Shown here: one piece after another, positions 10,195 to 20,632 of the stretch
Layout of the letters: each line of letters opens with the position of its first letter
How positions within the stretch are numbered: the stretch's first letter is position 1
NCBI GenBank assembly: GCA_949499105.1
Contig: CATEFX010000019.1
Span: forward strand, 124,001-188,000
Source: Formosa sp. Hel1_33_131
GTDB taxonomy: Bacteria; Bacteroidota; Bacteroidia; Flavobacteriales; Flavobacteriaceae
Length of the DNA: 64,000 nucleotides
Direction of reading: 5' to 3'
Made by a program: the position numbers and the translations under genes
Notes under the pieces: model-generated
What the model saw: only the letters and a program-made list of their open reading frames with translations
The model's database searches: none
What the model was told of the DNA's origin: nothing

Positions 10195-10386
10195 ATGAGT
10201 AAAGGAACAGTAAAGTTTTTCAATGAATCTAAAGGATTTGGATTTATCACTGAAGAAGGAGTTGAAAAAGATCATTTTGTACACATTTCAGGTTTAGTTG
10301 ACGAAATTCGCGAAGGCGATACCGTTGAATTCGATCTTCAAGAAGGTAACAAAGGATTAAACGCAGTAAACGTAAAAGTTATCTAA
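10195..10386 (+). CDS. Cold-shock protein (CspA family)
   Basis: MSKGTVKFFNESKGFGFITEEGVEKDHFVHISGL (RNP1/RNP2). The ORF-track TTG start at 10162 overlaps the -7 box, so ATG 10195 is preferred. Confidence 0.95.
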   Translation: MSKGTVKFFNESKGFGFITEEGVEKDHFVHISGLVDEIREGDTVEFDLQEGNKGLNAVNVKVI

Positions 10387-10410
10387 TACATATACTTTCA
10401 AGTTTTTATT

Positions 10411-10440
10411 AAAAGCCCATCATTAATGATGGGCTTTTTT
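10411..10440 (+). terminator. Rho-independent terminator after the cold-shock gene
   Basis: Perfect stem AGCCCATCATTAATGATGGGCT followed by T-run. Confidence 0.9.
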
Positions 10441-10529
10441 GTATTCAATCCCAATGAAAAAAAGAGCTCTCATTTAAACCTACTAGTTCAGAATAAAAGT
10501 GTAGCTTCGCGGCTTCTAAAAAAGAGTCT

Positions 10530-10979
10530 ATGAAGCGTATCAGTCAGTACAAGAAGCTATTTGGTGTTGAAAAAGAAATTAATCTTAAAACACTTAAAAA
10601 GAGTTACCGAAATTTAGTGAAAGAATGGCATCCCGATAAATTTCAAGATGGCGATTCTAAGGCCGTAGAGGCCGAATTAAAAAGTCGTGAAATCATCGAT
10701 GGCTATCATTTTTTAGTCAGCATCGCTCCTGAAACGATTGCCGCTAACTTAGAGGAATATACCGAAACCATTACCAATTCTGGTATTGGAGACTACATTC
10801 ATAAAGGACTCCTTTTAGAAATCACTTTTTTAGATGGCACTACTTACGAGTATTTTGGAGTGACGAAACAAATTTATATTAAAATGATTAATTCTAATAA
10901 ATTGAATCGTTTTGCAAAACGTACAATCTATCCAAATTACATCTACAGAAAATCAAAACGCACACTTCAAGAGGCCTAA
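10530..10979 (+). CDS. J-domain + KTSC-domain protein
   Basis: N-terminal YKKLFGVEKEINLKTLKKSYRNLVKEWHPDKF (HPD motif); C-terminal TFLDGTTYEYFGVTKQIYIKMINSNKLNRFAKRTI resembles KTSC. Confidence 0.8.
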   Translation: MKRISQYKKLFGVEKEINLKTLKKSYRNLVKEWHPDKFQDGDSKAVEAELKSREIIDGYHFLVSIAPETIAANLEEYTETITNSGIGDYIHKGLLLEITFLDGTTYEYFGVTKQIYIKMINSNKLNRFAKRTIYPNYIYRKSKRTLQEA

Positions 10980-11102
10980 TACATCTGTTGTTTGTTTCGA
11001 GCTCTCGAGACGTATCTTTACATTCTTTATCAAAAGGCATTTAGTCTTTGCGTTTGTACGATTCTCGAAATTCGTATCGTTATCTTTGCATAAAACAATG
11101 CT

Positions 11103-12413
11103 ATGTCAAAACCATTTTCTGATTTAGGAATTAACCTTCCACTACAACAAGGATTAGCTGATTTGAAAATTTCTGTTCCTACAGATATTCAAACAAAAGT
11201 CATTCCGGTGATTCTCAATCAGCTAGAAGATGTGGTTGCACTGGCCAAAACAGGCACTGGTAAAACCGCTGCTTTTGGAGTGCCGTTGTTGCAATTAATC
11301 GAAACAGAAAACACAGGAATTCAAGTGGTGATACTTGCACCAACAAGAGAGCTAGGACAACAAATCCATGCCAATTTACAGGCGTATGCAGCGCAGATTC
11401 CTGATATTTCGATTGCAGCACTCTGCGGCGGAATTCCAATAAAACCACAAATAGAACGCTTACAAACACCCACACAAATTGTGGTGGCAACTCCTGGTCG
11501 ATTGTTAGATTTAATGGGGCGTGGTGCTATTAACATTAAAAACGTAACCTATTTAGTGCTGGATGAAGCTGATGAGATGGTGACGGCTTTTAAGGACGAT
11601 TTAGAGAAAATCATAAAAGAGATTCCTAAAACAAGACGAACACTTCTATTTACGGCAACCCTTTCTGGAGCGATCAAACAATTGGTTCAAAATTACATGT
11701 CAAAACATATCGTAGAGATCGAAGCCGACATGGGCACATTGGGGCATCAAGGGATCGATCATCGTTATATGGTTGTGGAACCAATTGAGAAATTAAATAT
11801 TTTAATGCATTTTTTAAGTAGCAAAGAAGGACAACGCGGTATTATATTTTGTAAAACGAAAGCAGCGGTTAATAAATTAGCCAAAAATTTAGCCATCAAT
11901 AAATTTTCTTCTGGATCCATACACGGAAGTTTAACCCAAGGTATTCGTGATCGTATCATGGGGCAGTTTAGAGAAGGCCACATTGATATTTTGGTAGCCA
12001 CCGATTTGGCTGCTCGTGGAATTGATGTGAAAGAAATTTCTTATGTTGTTAATTATCATTTACCCGATACGTTTGAAGCTTATGTACACCGTAGTGGACG
12101 AACGGCGAGAGCAGGGGCAAAGGGGCTTTCATTAACCATTCTACAAGAAGATGAAGTTAAAGATATTGCTGATTTTGAAAGCGAATTGGGAATCAAATTT
12201 AGCGTATTCAAAAAAGGGGATGCACAAAGTATTGAAGAAAATAACGGATTGTTATGGGCGAAAAAAATATTTAAAACCAAACCCAATCGAACCGTTTCAG
12301 ATAAATTCAAAGAACAGGTAAGTACCGTATTTCATCATCTGACCAAAGAAGAATTAATAGAAAAAGTATTGGCAAATTATTTGGCACAAACAGGGTCAAA
12401 TCATTCAAAATAG
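11103..12413 (+). CDS. DEAD-box RNA helicase
   Basis: AKTGTGKTAAF, APTRELGQQ, TPGR, DEAD, SGRTARAG. Confidence 0.95.
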   Translation: MSKPFSDLGINLPLQQGLADLKISVPTDIQTKVIPVILNQLEDVVALAKTGTGKTAAFGVPLLQLIETENTGIQVVILAPTRELGQQIHANLQAYAAQIPDISIAALCGGIPIKPQIERLQTPTQIVVATPGRLLDLMGRGAINIKNVTYLVLDEADEMVTAFKDDLEKIIKEIPKTRRTLLFTATLSGAIKQLVQNYMSKHIVEIEADMGTLGHQGIDHRYMVVEPIEKLNILMHFLSSKEGQRGIIFCKTKAAVNKLAKNLAINKFSSGSIHGSLTQGIRDRIMGQFREGHIDILVATDLAARGIDVKEISYVVNYHLPDTFEAYVHRSGRTARAGAKGLSLTILQEDEVKDIADFESELGIKFSVFKKGDAQSIEENNGLLWAKKIFKTKPNRTVSDKFKEQVSTVFHHLTKEELIEKVLANYLAQTGSNHSK

Positions 12414-12447
12414 ACGTTTCTAAACAGAATAAAAAGAACTAATTATT

Positions 12448-13761
12448 ATGGCAAATAGCATCAAACAACAACACGATATTTTAACGAAATTAAATATTCA
12501 TGTCTTAAACCCAATGCAAGAAGAGGCGATTGATGTAATTGATAATACCACCAATACCATTTTGTTATCGCCTACTGGAACGGGTAAAACCTTGGCATTT
12601 CTATTGCCAATTATCAAAATATTGGACCCCGATTGCAACGATGTTCAGGCCTTAATTATCGTCCCGTCTCGGGAACTGGCCATTCAAATTGAACAAGTCG
12701 TCCGTAGTATGGGATCTGGTTTTAAAGTCAATGCAGTTTATGGTGGCCGTCCCATGTCTAAAGATAAGATTGAAATTAAACACGTCCCTGCTATTTTAAT
12801 AGGAACTCCAGGGCGTATTGCAGATCATTTTAGCAACGATCGATTTTCTAAAAAAAGCATCAAATCACTCATCTTAGATGAGTTTGATAAATCGCTCGAA
12901 GATGGTTTTGAGTTAGAAATGAAAGAAATTATCAACCAGTTGCCACACATCAATAAACGGGTGTTAACCTCGGCAACTCAAAGTGTAGAAGTCCCAAGTT
13001 TTGTTCGTCTGGATAAACCCACGACCGTCAACTATCTCAATGAAAAAGTGGTTTCTAAGCTGGAGATTAAAACTGTAGTATCAACGTCTAAAAGCAAACT
13101 ACCTAGTCTGTTGGAACTCATAGGATATCTCGGAAATCAAAATGGCATTATCTTTTGTAATTTAAGAGATAGTATTGCTATTGTGAGTCGGTTTTTAGAT
13201 AAAAATAAAATCAACCACAGTTGTTTTTCTGGTGGGATGGAACAAAAAGACCGTGAACGCGCCCTGATAAAATTCAGAAATGGAACCAACCAGATTTTAA
13301 TTGCGACTGATTTAGCATCTCGTGGAATTGATATTCCAGAGTTAAAATTTATTATTCATTATGAACTCCCGCGTGCTCAGGAAGAATTCATCCACAGAAA
13401 TGGGCGAGCTGCGCGCGTCGATTCAAAAGGAACGGCTTATGTATTGAAAGGCGAAAGTGATAATTTACCCGCCTATGTTAAAGGCTCTAAAGGGATCAAC
13501 ATTTCTAAACAAGCGGTTCGAAAGCCGCAGTTTTGGGAAACGCTGTTTATTTCTGGAGGTCGAAAAGATAAAATCTCGAAAGGTGATATTGCAGGGCTAT
13601 TTTTTAAACAAGGTAATATTACCAAAGATCAGCTGGGCACCATTGAGTTAAAACAAGATTGCGCGTTTGTAGCAGTGCCTAAGGCGATCGCTAATGACTT
13701 AGTAGAGACCTTAAACAATACACGCCTCAAAAAGAAAAAAGTACGAGTGACTGTCTTATAA
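12448..13761 (+). CDS. DEAD-box-type RNA helicase (motif II DEFD)
   Basis: SPTGTGKTLAFLLP, PSRELAIQ, GTPGR, LDEFDK, HRNGRAAR. Confidence 0.9.
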   Translation: MANSIKQQHDILTKLNIHVLNPMQEEAIDVIDNTTNTILLSPTGTGKTLAFLLPIIKILDPDCNDVQALIIVPSRELAIQIEQVVRSMGSGFKVNAVYGGRPMSKDKIEIKHVPAILIGTPGRIADHFSNDRFSKKSIKSLILDEFDKSLEDGFELEMKEIINQLPHINKRVLTSATQSVEVPSFVRLDKPTTVNYLNEKVVSKLEIKTVVSTSKSKLPSLLELIGYLGNQNGIIFCNLRDSIAIVSRFLDKNKINHSCFSGGMEQKDRERALIKFRNGTNQILIATDLASRGIDIPELKFIIHYELPRAQEEFIHRNGRAARVDSKGTAYVLKGESDNLPAYVKGSKGINISKQAVRKPQFWETLFISGGRKDKISKGDIAGLFFKQGNITKDQLGTIELKQDCAFVAVPKAIANDLVETLNNTRLKKKKVRVTVL

Positions 13762-14640
13762 AGCGGTATCAAACCACCACAAGACAATCCGACTTTTCTT
13801 ATTGCCTAAATCCATGGATAAGACCTCAAAGTTTGCGGTTGCTTTTGTGAGTTGTTTTTTTATGCTAGAGAGACTCTCTGATTTTGAAACGAGTGTAGAA
13901 AACACTTTGACCTGATTTTTAAAAGCGATACTTTCTTTAATCAGTCGTTTGACAAAAAGCGCTTCACCACCATTACACCAAAGTTCATTGGCTTGGCCTT
14001 CAAAATTAAGGGCGACTTCTTTTTTATCAAATTCGCGTCCTAAATTATTAAGCTTTCTTTGAGATCCTCTAAACGCCTCTTCTTTAGACGAATGAAAGGG
14101 AGGATTACAAACGGTAAAATCAAATTGATCTTCCGAATGAATTATATTTTTAAAAAGGAAACTCTTGTTTTCTTGGTGTCGAATTTCAATTTTATTTTTT
14201 AATGATTTTGTATGCTGCATATTAGCCTTCGCTATTTCCACTGATTTGGCATCACATTCTGCCCCTACCATGGTCCAATTAAAATGTTGTAATCCCAAAA
14301 TACAATAGATGCCATTTGCACCAGACCCGATGTCCAACCCTCGAAGTTTTGTGTTTATATCGATATTGAATTTTTCTGAAAGGAACTCCCGTAGAAGCAA
14401 CAAATATTCTAAACGTCCAGGGACTGGAGGAATGAGATAGCCCATTGGCAACTCATAGTTCTCAACTTTGAAGTCGGCCAAAAGCATGGCTTTATTCAAT
14501 TCATATACCGCGCTTGAATTACTAAAATCAATGGTCTCTTCACCAGATGGGTTTAGAACAATATGATTTTGAAGTTTGGGATGATGTGTGGCTAATCGTT
14601 TTAGATCGTAACGGTCAGTGTAAGGGTTTTGTGCATGCAT
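13756..14640 (-). CDS. rlmF: 23S rRNA (adenine(1618)-N(6))-methyltransferase
   Basis: ELNKAMLLADFKVENYELPMGYLIPPVPGR, GLDIGSGANGIYCILG, FTVCNPPFH. Confidence 0.9.
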   Translation of the reverse strand: MHAQNPYTDRYDLKRLATHHPKLQNHIVLNPSGEETIDFSNSSAVYELNKAMLLADFKVENYELPMGYLIPPVPGRLEYLLLLREFLSEKFNIDINTKLRGLDIGSGANGIYCILGLQHFNWTMVGAECDAKSVEIAKANMQHTKSLKNKIEIRHQENKSFLFKNIIHSEDQFDFTVCNPPFHSSKEEAFRGSQRKLNNLGREFDKKEVALNFEGQANELWCNGGEALFVKRLIKESIAFKNQVKVFSTLVSKSESLSSIKKQLTKATANFEVLSMDLGNKKSRIVLWWFDTAL

Positions 14641-14748
14641 ACCGGCAAAGGTAGATGATTTTGGTACGAACCATAGTAATCTATATTTTTTTATTTTATT
14701 TGTTAAAATTATTGTTTAATAATATTGTAATTTTGTTAAACATATATT

Positions 14749-17424
14749 ATGTTTCTTAAAAAAGAAAAAATGAAAAAATTTCAAACTTCGTTAGTATTCT
14801 TATTAACCTTATCCAGCTTATTTATTTCGTGCAATTTTGATAATTCCAAACTGCCATTGAATAAGGAAAAAGAGGAGCATAACCCAGATAAAAAAGCGAT
14901 TTGGACTCCCGAGCAAGCGGCACGTCATCAACAAATATTAGCTACATTAACTGAAAAATCTGATAATTTCACAAAAAAAAAATATGCTAAATCTGCTCAA
15001 AACACAACGTACGCTGATGGTGCACTAACAGGAGATTGGACAAATAGAGGTCCAAGAAATATGCCTGGCGCCTTTAGATTTGCTGAAATGCTAGATGGTA
15101 CCGATATTATTTACGGCGTGTCACTTAACCATTACGCTGGTGAATATAACTCAAAATCATATATTTTTAAAGGAACGGTTTATAACCAAACAACACAAAC
15201 AGGTGGAGATGATTTTGAATTATTAACAGCCAATTGGCCAAATAGATATCAAAATTTATTTGCATTTACCATCTCTGATAATACGACACGATTGGTCGCT
15301 CATATAGAAAATGGTCCGTTATATTATTCAGACGATGAAGGAGAAACTTGGACAAAATCTACCGGCTTGTCAGAAGCAAATACGAGTTCTATTATAAATA
15401 GACAAGAAGATCACACCATATATGTTACAGACAATACATCGATTTTCGTTTCCACAGATTTTGGAGTCAGCTTTAATACACTAAAAACTTTTGATACTAC
15501 TAAAAATTCTTTTTTATATACCCCTAGATATAACAAACATAAATCAGCAGCATCAGTCTATTTAGCAAGAGAAGGTTCTTTTTACAAATTAAATAGTTTA
15601 GCGGAATTCGATTTAAAAGGATCCTATCTCACTAGCTCGCACGGCAATAAAGCATTTAGTATCTCAGGAGATGCTCGTCTTTTGTATGCAACTGAGTTTG
15701 GTGAGTATTGGGTTTCAACAGATGAAGGTGTCAGTTGGACACAAAAAACGCCAGCTGGAAGTTGGTATGGTGATCCAACAGACAAAATGGATGCTGGTAT
15801 GTTTCTTGGTGTTCATCCAGAAAACCCATCTATTTCTATTGCAGGCTACTCAAATCCTATAATATCCCTTGATGGATTGAACACAACTGAAGCGAGTGCC
15901 AATTGCTGGGGATGTTATCAAAATGGCACAAACTTAGAGGCGCAAGATTATTATAATCGCATTCGATTTAATTATCATCCAGATTTTCAAGCTTCACATT
16001 TCTTTTACAATGCTTCAGATGAATTATTTTCAGTTAGATGCTCTGATGGTGGTTTGTTTATTTCTTATAAAGAATGGTCCGATTTTCCTGAATCAGGGAT
16101 TAGTTTTAACAATTCTGATTATGCAAATGCACATTATATTAATCTAAATGTTATAAACACTATTAACCCTCTCGTATACAGAGAAAATGTTTTTACAGGT
16201 AAAAATGATCCGGATCATATTAATTTCAGTACTCAAGATCAGGGAAGTCAAAGTATTATCCCTGGAACTAGCGGAGATCAATTAGACTTTTATCAGAGCA
16301 TTGGTGGCGATGGTCCCCCACTAGACAGTTATGATGGAGACTATGTTTGGAAATGGGATAGACGAGGAAATAATGTTTATGCGCCTGTTAGAGCCTACAA
16401 TAGCGACAATAGTTTTAAATCTGTTGGTCAAATAAACGGAGGTTTTAACTCTGCTACTCCAATAGATCTTGTTAATGACACCGAAATGGGATGGGTTCAA
16501 ACTTATATAGATCATGACCAACCAGATAAAAGAATGTGGCTTCTAAAAAAACGTTTGGATAGAGCTACAGTTGATGGAACTAATTTAACGGCACATACTA
16601 TTGATAAAGGAACAAATCAAGTCGCTGCACTTGCACAAGCATGGACTAATCCTAATAAACTTTTCATGCTTCAGGATGGAAACGTTTTTATATCAAATAA
16701 CAGAGGAGATACTTTTGGAGACGCAATATCAACTCCTTTTTCTCAAACTAATGGAGGCTGGGGAAATGGAGACATTGGAAGTGGCGTCGTATTACCAAAT
16801 AATGATAACTGGATATTATTCTGTGGCCCAAGTAATAATAACATTGGCTCCATTCTTTCAACAGACGGAGGTACGAGTTGGATAGATATAACCGGTGATT
16901 TTCCGTCAGGATCTGACGCCCAAACAGGAGGAATGATTGCGACTCCTGACAACAAATATATTTTTGCAGGTACAGATATAGGTCCTTATGTTTTTGTAGT
17001 TGACGATTTAACATGGTATTCAATTGCTGAAGGGATTGGGTTTTTTAATGCTATGGATGTAGATTATATTGAATCCATCTCAACGGTTAGATTTGGATCT
17101 TGGGGCTCTGGAATATTAGATTTTACGATCATTGATCCAACTTTAGAAGTGGACAAAACCAAAGACGTTGAGGCCCTTGTTATTTTTCCTAATCCAGCTA
17201 AAAACTTTGTTAATTTAAAGTTGAGAGGGTTTGAGAACTCACAAGTTGTGATACAAATGTTTAGTTTAGAAGGTAAAATGGTTTTGAATAAGAATCATAA
17301 ATTTCAAACAAATTTAAAGAGTGTTACTTTAGATGTTTCTAGTATTTCACCAGGAATATATCTAGTGAATATTTTAGATGATACTAAAAAGCAATTTACA
17401 ACTCAAAGGTTAATTATCAAATAA
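14749..17424 (+). CDS. T9SS type A sorting-domain protein with BNR/VPS10-like repeats, candidate lipoprotein
   Basis: MKKFQTSLVFLLTLSSLFISCNF signal with lipobox-like cysteine (likely start 14770); several Asp-box-like motifs (SDDEGETWTK, STDEGVSWTQ, STDGGTSWID); C-terminal VIFPNPAKNFVNLK...ISPGIYLVNILDDTKKQFTTQRLIIK typical of a T9SS CTD. Confidence 0.85.
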   Translation: MFLKKEKMKKFQTSLVFLLTLSSLFISCNFDNSKLPLNKEKEEHNPDKKAIWTPEQAARHQQILATLTEKSDNFTKKKYAKSAQNTTYADGALTGDWTNRGPRNMPGAFRFAEMLDGTDIIYGVSLNHYAGEYNSKSYIFKGTVYNQTTQTGGDDFELLTANWPNRYQNLFAFTISDNTTRLVAHIENGPLYYSDDEGETWTKSTGLSEANTSSIINRQEDHTIYVTDNTSIFVSTDFGVSFNTLKTFDTTKNSFLYTPRYNKHKSAASVYLAREGSFYKLNSLAEFDLKGSYLTSSHGNKAFSISGDARLLYATEFGEYWVSTDEGVSWTQKTPAGSWYGDPTDKMDAGMFLGVHPENPSISIAGYSNPIISLDGLNTTEASANCWGCYQNGTNLEAQDYYNRIRFNYHPDFQASHFFYNASDELFSVRCSDGGLFISYKEWSDFPESGISFNNSDYANAHYINLNVINTINPLVYRENVFTGKNDPDHINFSTQDQGSQSIIPGTSGDQLDFYQSIGGDGPPLDSYDGDYVWKWDRRGNNVYAPVRAYNSDNSFKSVGQINGGFNSATPIDLVNDTEMGWVQTYIDHDQPDKRMWLLKKRLDRATVDGTNLTAHTIDKGTNQVAALAQAWTNPNKLFMLQDGNVFISNNRGDTFGDAISTPFSQTNGGWGNGDIGSGVVLPNNDNWILFCGPSNNNIGSILSTDGGTSWIDITGDFPSGSDAQTGGMIATPDNKYIFAGTDIGPYVFVVDDLTWYSIAEGIGFFNAMDVDYIESISTVRFGSWGSGILDFTIIDPTLEVDKTKDVEALVIFPNPAKNFVNLKLRGFENSQVVIQMFSLEGKMVLNKNHKFQTNLKSVTLDVSSISPGIYLVNILDDTKKQFTTQRLIIK

Positions 17425-17565
17425 CTATTATTCTAAGAGTTGTTTCATTAGTAACTCATACATAAAAGATTAGTAGTCTTATTCTATTATTAAAAAAGTC
17501 TAGGTCAGCATTTGTAATTGCTTTCCTAGGCTTTTTTATGACGTCTAAAAGTTATTAAATTTATT

Positions 17566-18201
17566 TTATAGAAACGAATGTCGTTGTTCCTCTGTTGAAG
17601 ACCCGGTGAGTAACTGATTGAATATTTTAATCGTATTAAAATCTTGTGTGATTTGTTCAGAAACGCCTACGCCAGAAACTCCGGTCTCAAGAATGGCTTT
17701 GACATCGGTTGTTGTGATGCCTCCAACGCCAATAATAGGGGTTTCTGTTTGTAAAGCTTCTAGGATAGCCGTAAAACCATTTAAGCCTAACACAGTGCTT
17801 TGCGTATCTTCAGTAGCACTGAAAGGCGCTAAATAGATATAATCGACTTCTTTTTCGATAAAGGTTTCGCAGTCTTGCAAGGCGTTTGCAGTCGCTCCAA
17901 TCAATTGCCAAGAAAACAACTCTTTTCTAAGAGTCGTAGGGCAGAGGGTCGTTTCATCCAAATGGATCCCATCTACTTTTAGGTCTTTTGCTATTTTATA
18001 ATGTGCGCTTATCATTAAACGTGTTTGAAAATGAGCCGTGATCTCTCTTGCTTGTTTCGCTATTTTTAAATATTTTTTTTCTGAACTATCTTGTAAATCT
18101 AAGACCACTAATTCTACACCCGAAGCACAGGCATTTTGAATATGATCAAGGTGTTCTTTTGGCGAATTTCCTTGAGAGATATAATGTAATTTCGGTATCA
18201 T
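17566..18201 (-). CDS. thiE: Thiamine phosphate synthase family (ThiE/TenI-like)
   Basis: GVELVVLDLQDSSEK, GIHLDETTLCPTTLRKE, YIYLAPFSATEDTQ, PIIGVGGITTTDVKAILETGVSGVGVSE. Confidence 0.8.
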   Translation of the reverse strand: MIPKLHYISQGNSPKEHLDHIQNACASGVELVVLDLQDSSEKKYLKIAKQAREITAHFQTRLMISAHYKIAKDLKVDGIHLDETTLCPTTLRKELFSWQLIGATANALQDCETFIEKEVDYIYLAPFSATEDTQSTVLGLNGFTAILEALQTETPIIGVGGITTTDVKAILETGVSGVGVSEQITQDFNTIKIFNQLLTGSSTEEQRHSFL

Positions 18202-18242
18202 TTTGACGTCGTATTTTGTATCGATATAGATCGGCAGTCTAA

Positions 18243-18854
18243 CTAAGAAGCGATTATTTTAGAATATTCCATGAAATAGGATTGAAAGCGCTTGAGTACG
18301 GGGTGCATTTTTTCTGAATAAAGCACAAACTGACATTTTTGAATACTTTGAGTGATCGACATGAGCGCTGTGTATGCAGAATTTTGAATGAGAAACTCAG
18401 CGTCATCAATACTAAATATTTTTAATTTAGAAGTGCCAACGCCATTTAACAAAAACAACTTGTTCATGGTCTTTGGGGTCGTGATAAGAATGTCAACCCC
18501 TTCATAAATTTCAGATTTCTGAATATCAATATGAAGCTCTTCATAGCCGACATAAACACGTAAGGAATTGTGTTTGGTATAGGATAAAAAGGCCTCATAC
18601 AGTTCTAATGCACGCTCTTTATTTTCCACAAGAACAACCGCTCTTGGGGCATTTCCATCTGCCTCACATTTCAATTTTTGCAAAGTCGTTAGTATCAGGG
18701 TCGTTGTTTTTCCACTCTCTTTAGGGGCGATACAATACACATTTGATCCGCTTTTGATGACAGGAATACTACGGACCTGAAACGGCGTCGGCGTTATGAT
18801 TTCTAAAGACGCTAGTTTCTCTCGGATATCAGAATGTAATTTTTTAAAAGGCAT
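18243..18854 (-). CDS. Stand-alone degenerate DEAD-box RecA1-like domain protein
   Basis: Q-motif-like TPFQVRSIPVIKSG; APKESGKT for motif I; TTPKT for TPGR; DDAE for DEAD; no RecA2 domain. Confidence 0.75.
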   Translation of the reverse strand: MPFKKLHSDIREKLASLEIITPTPFQVRSIPVIKSGSNVYCIAPKESGKTTTLILTTLQKLKCEADGNAPRAVVLVENKERALELYEAFLSYTKHNSLRVYVGYEELHIDIQKSEIYEGVDILITTPKTMNKLFLLNGVGTSKLKIFSIDDAEFLIQNSAYTALMSITQSIQKCQFVLYSEKMHPVLKRFQSYFMEYSKIIAS

Positions 18855-19174
18855 AGGAATTAAATAGAGGACTTTTTTAGGGTCGTGTATAATGTTTTGG
18901 CAAATATACGGTCTGTAAACGGATTAAAAGGAAAAGTAACTTTTTCTATTCAATAATAAGATCACGAAATACAGAACGTAGTGAGTATACGATGCGTTAG
19001 ATGTGCTATTAAATTACATCTGGGCGATTATTTATGTTTAAAATTAAGAAGTAATAGTCAAACATATTATATCTTTATCTCCTTGTTATAAACAAACAAG
19101 ATTTAGTTAATTAAGAGATCAAATACACGGATTTAAATCAAAAAAACACGTTTCTGAAAAGTCAACCCCAAAAT

Positions 19175-20611
19175 ATTGTTTGGTTAAAACGCGACATTCG
19201 ATCGCAAGATCATGCCCCCTTATTGAAGGCAGAGCGTGCAGGTATCCCATATCGAATCGTCTATTTATTTGAACCTTCTAGAATCGAATACCCAGATACA
19301 AGCCCTCGACATTTACAGTTTGTATATCATTCTATCATCGCCTTAAACACGACCTTGAAACCTTTTAACAGAAAGGTCGAAGTGTTTTATGGAGAAGCCG
19401 TTGACATCTTTAAACATCTTAAAGACAGTTTTGATATCAATACCCTTTTTAGCTATCGAGAAAGTGGTACTCAAGGCTCTTGGGAACGGGACAAAAAAAT
19501 TAAGAGTTACTGTAAAAAATATCAAATTAACTGGCAAGAATTTCAACGGGATGGCATTTTAAGAGGCATTAAAAATAGAGATAATTGGAACCGACAATGG
19601 CATGTGAAAATGCATGAATCTGTAATTCAAAACACCTATTCTGTATCGCAAGAAGCCCCCTTAGAACCTTCTTTTTTAATTCCTGAAAAATTAGAAACGC
19701 AATTAAAAAAATACCCAAAGCAATACCAACCAGCTGGAGAACAAAATGCATGGCGGTATTTAAAATCATTTACCAACCAGCGAGGGTTTAACTACCAAAA
19801 ATACATTTCAAAACCAACCGAAAGCAGGACCGCTTGCAGTCGGCTGTCTCCTTATTTGGCTTGGGGCAATATGAGTATTAAACAAGCTTTTCAGTTTATT
19901 GGCACACATCCAAACGGTACTAAAAACAGCAAGGCGTTTTCGGCGATGTTGACCCGACTGCACTGGCATTGTCATTTTATTCAAAAATTTGAAGTGGAGT
20001 GTCGCTATGAAACCGATTGTATTAATAACGGCTATGAGCTTTTAGAACACGAAAAAAATGAAGCGTTTATAAAAGCTTGGAAAACGGGTACTACAGGGGT
20101 TCCATTGATCGATGCGTGCATGCGTGCTGTGGAGAATACGGGATGGATCAATTTTAGAATGCGTGCCATGGTGGTTTCTTTTTTAACACTAAATCTCGAT
20201 CAAGACTGGAGAGAAGGCACCTACCATTTGGCGCGACAGTTTTTAGATTATGAACCCGGCATACATTATCCGCAGTTTCAGATGCAAGCAGGGACCACAG
20301 GAATTAATACAGTTCGTTTATACAACCCAGTGAAAAATTCACAAGAGCATGACCCCGAAGGGATCTTTATCAAAAAATGGATTCCAGAATTGAGGCAGGT
20401 GCCAATCGCTCATATTCATGAACCTTGGAACATGACCGCGATGGAACAAACCTTTTGTGGTGTACTTATTGGGGAAGACTACCCACTCCCAATCGTCGAC
20501 TTACAAGAGAGTGCCCGCCTTGCAAGAGACAAAATATGGGGACACAAAAATCATCCTGCTGTACAGAAAGAAAAACAACGCCTCTTACAAACACATGTAA
20601 ATGCGAGGTGA
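19175..20611 (+). CDS. Photolyase/cryptochrome family flavoprotein (start uncertain, no in-frame ATG)
   Basis: Upstream of the TTG at 19223 the frame reads [24 protein letters not shown], the conserved photolyase N-terminus; C-terminal [56 protein letters not shown]. Confidence 0.85.
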   Translation: MVWLKRDIRSQDHAPLLKAERAGIPYRIVYLFEPSRIEYPDTSPRHLQFVYHSIIALNTTLKPFNRKVEVFYGEAVDIFKHLKDSFDINTLFSYRESGTQGSWERDKKIKSYCKKYQINWQEFQRDGILRGIKNRDNWNRQWHVKMHESVIQNTYSVSQEAPLEPSFLIPEKLETQLKKYPKQYQPAGEQNAWRYLKSFTNQRGFNYQKYISKPTESRTACSRLSPYLAWGNMSIKQAFQFIGTHPNGTKNSKAFSAMLTRLHWHCHFIQKFEVECRYETDCINNGYELLEHEKNEAFIKAWKTGTTGVPLIDACMRAVENTGWINFRMRAMVVSFLTLNLDQDWREGTYHLARQFLDYEPGIHYPQFQMQAGTTGINTVRLYNPVKNSQEHDPEGIFIKKWIPELRQVPIAHIHEPWNMTAMEQTFCGVLIGEDYPLPIVDLQESARLARDKIWGHKNHPAVQKEKQRLLQTHVNAR

Positions 20612-20632
20612 TAACATAAGTGATTATTACTA

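Noticed and set aside
17495-17540. Terminator hairpin after the T9SS protein (gtctagg...cctaggc)
   Set aside because: Stem is imperfect with a large loop; plausible but not strong enough to list.
19081-19100. CTTGTTATAAACAAACAAG inverted repeat upstream of the photolyase as a MerR/light-responsive operator
   Set aside because: Short AT-rich imperfect palindrome with no regulator gene nearby.
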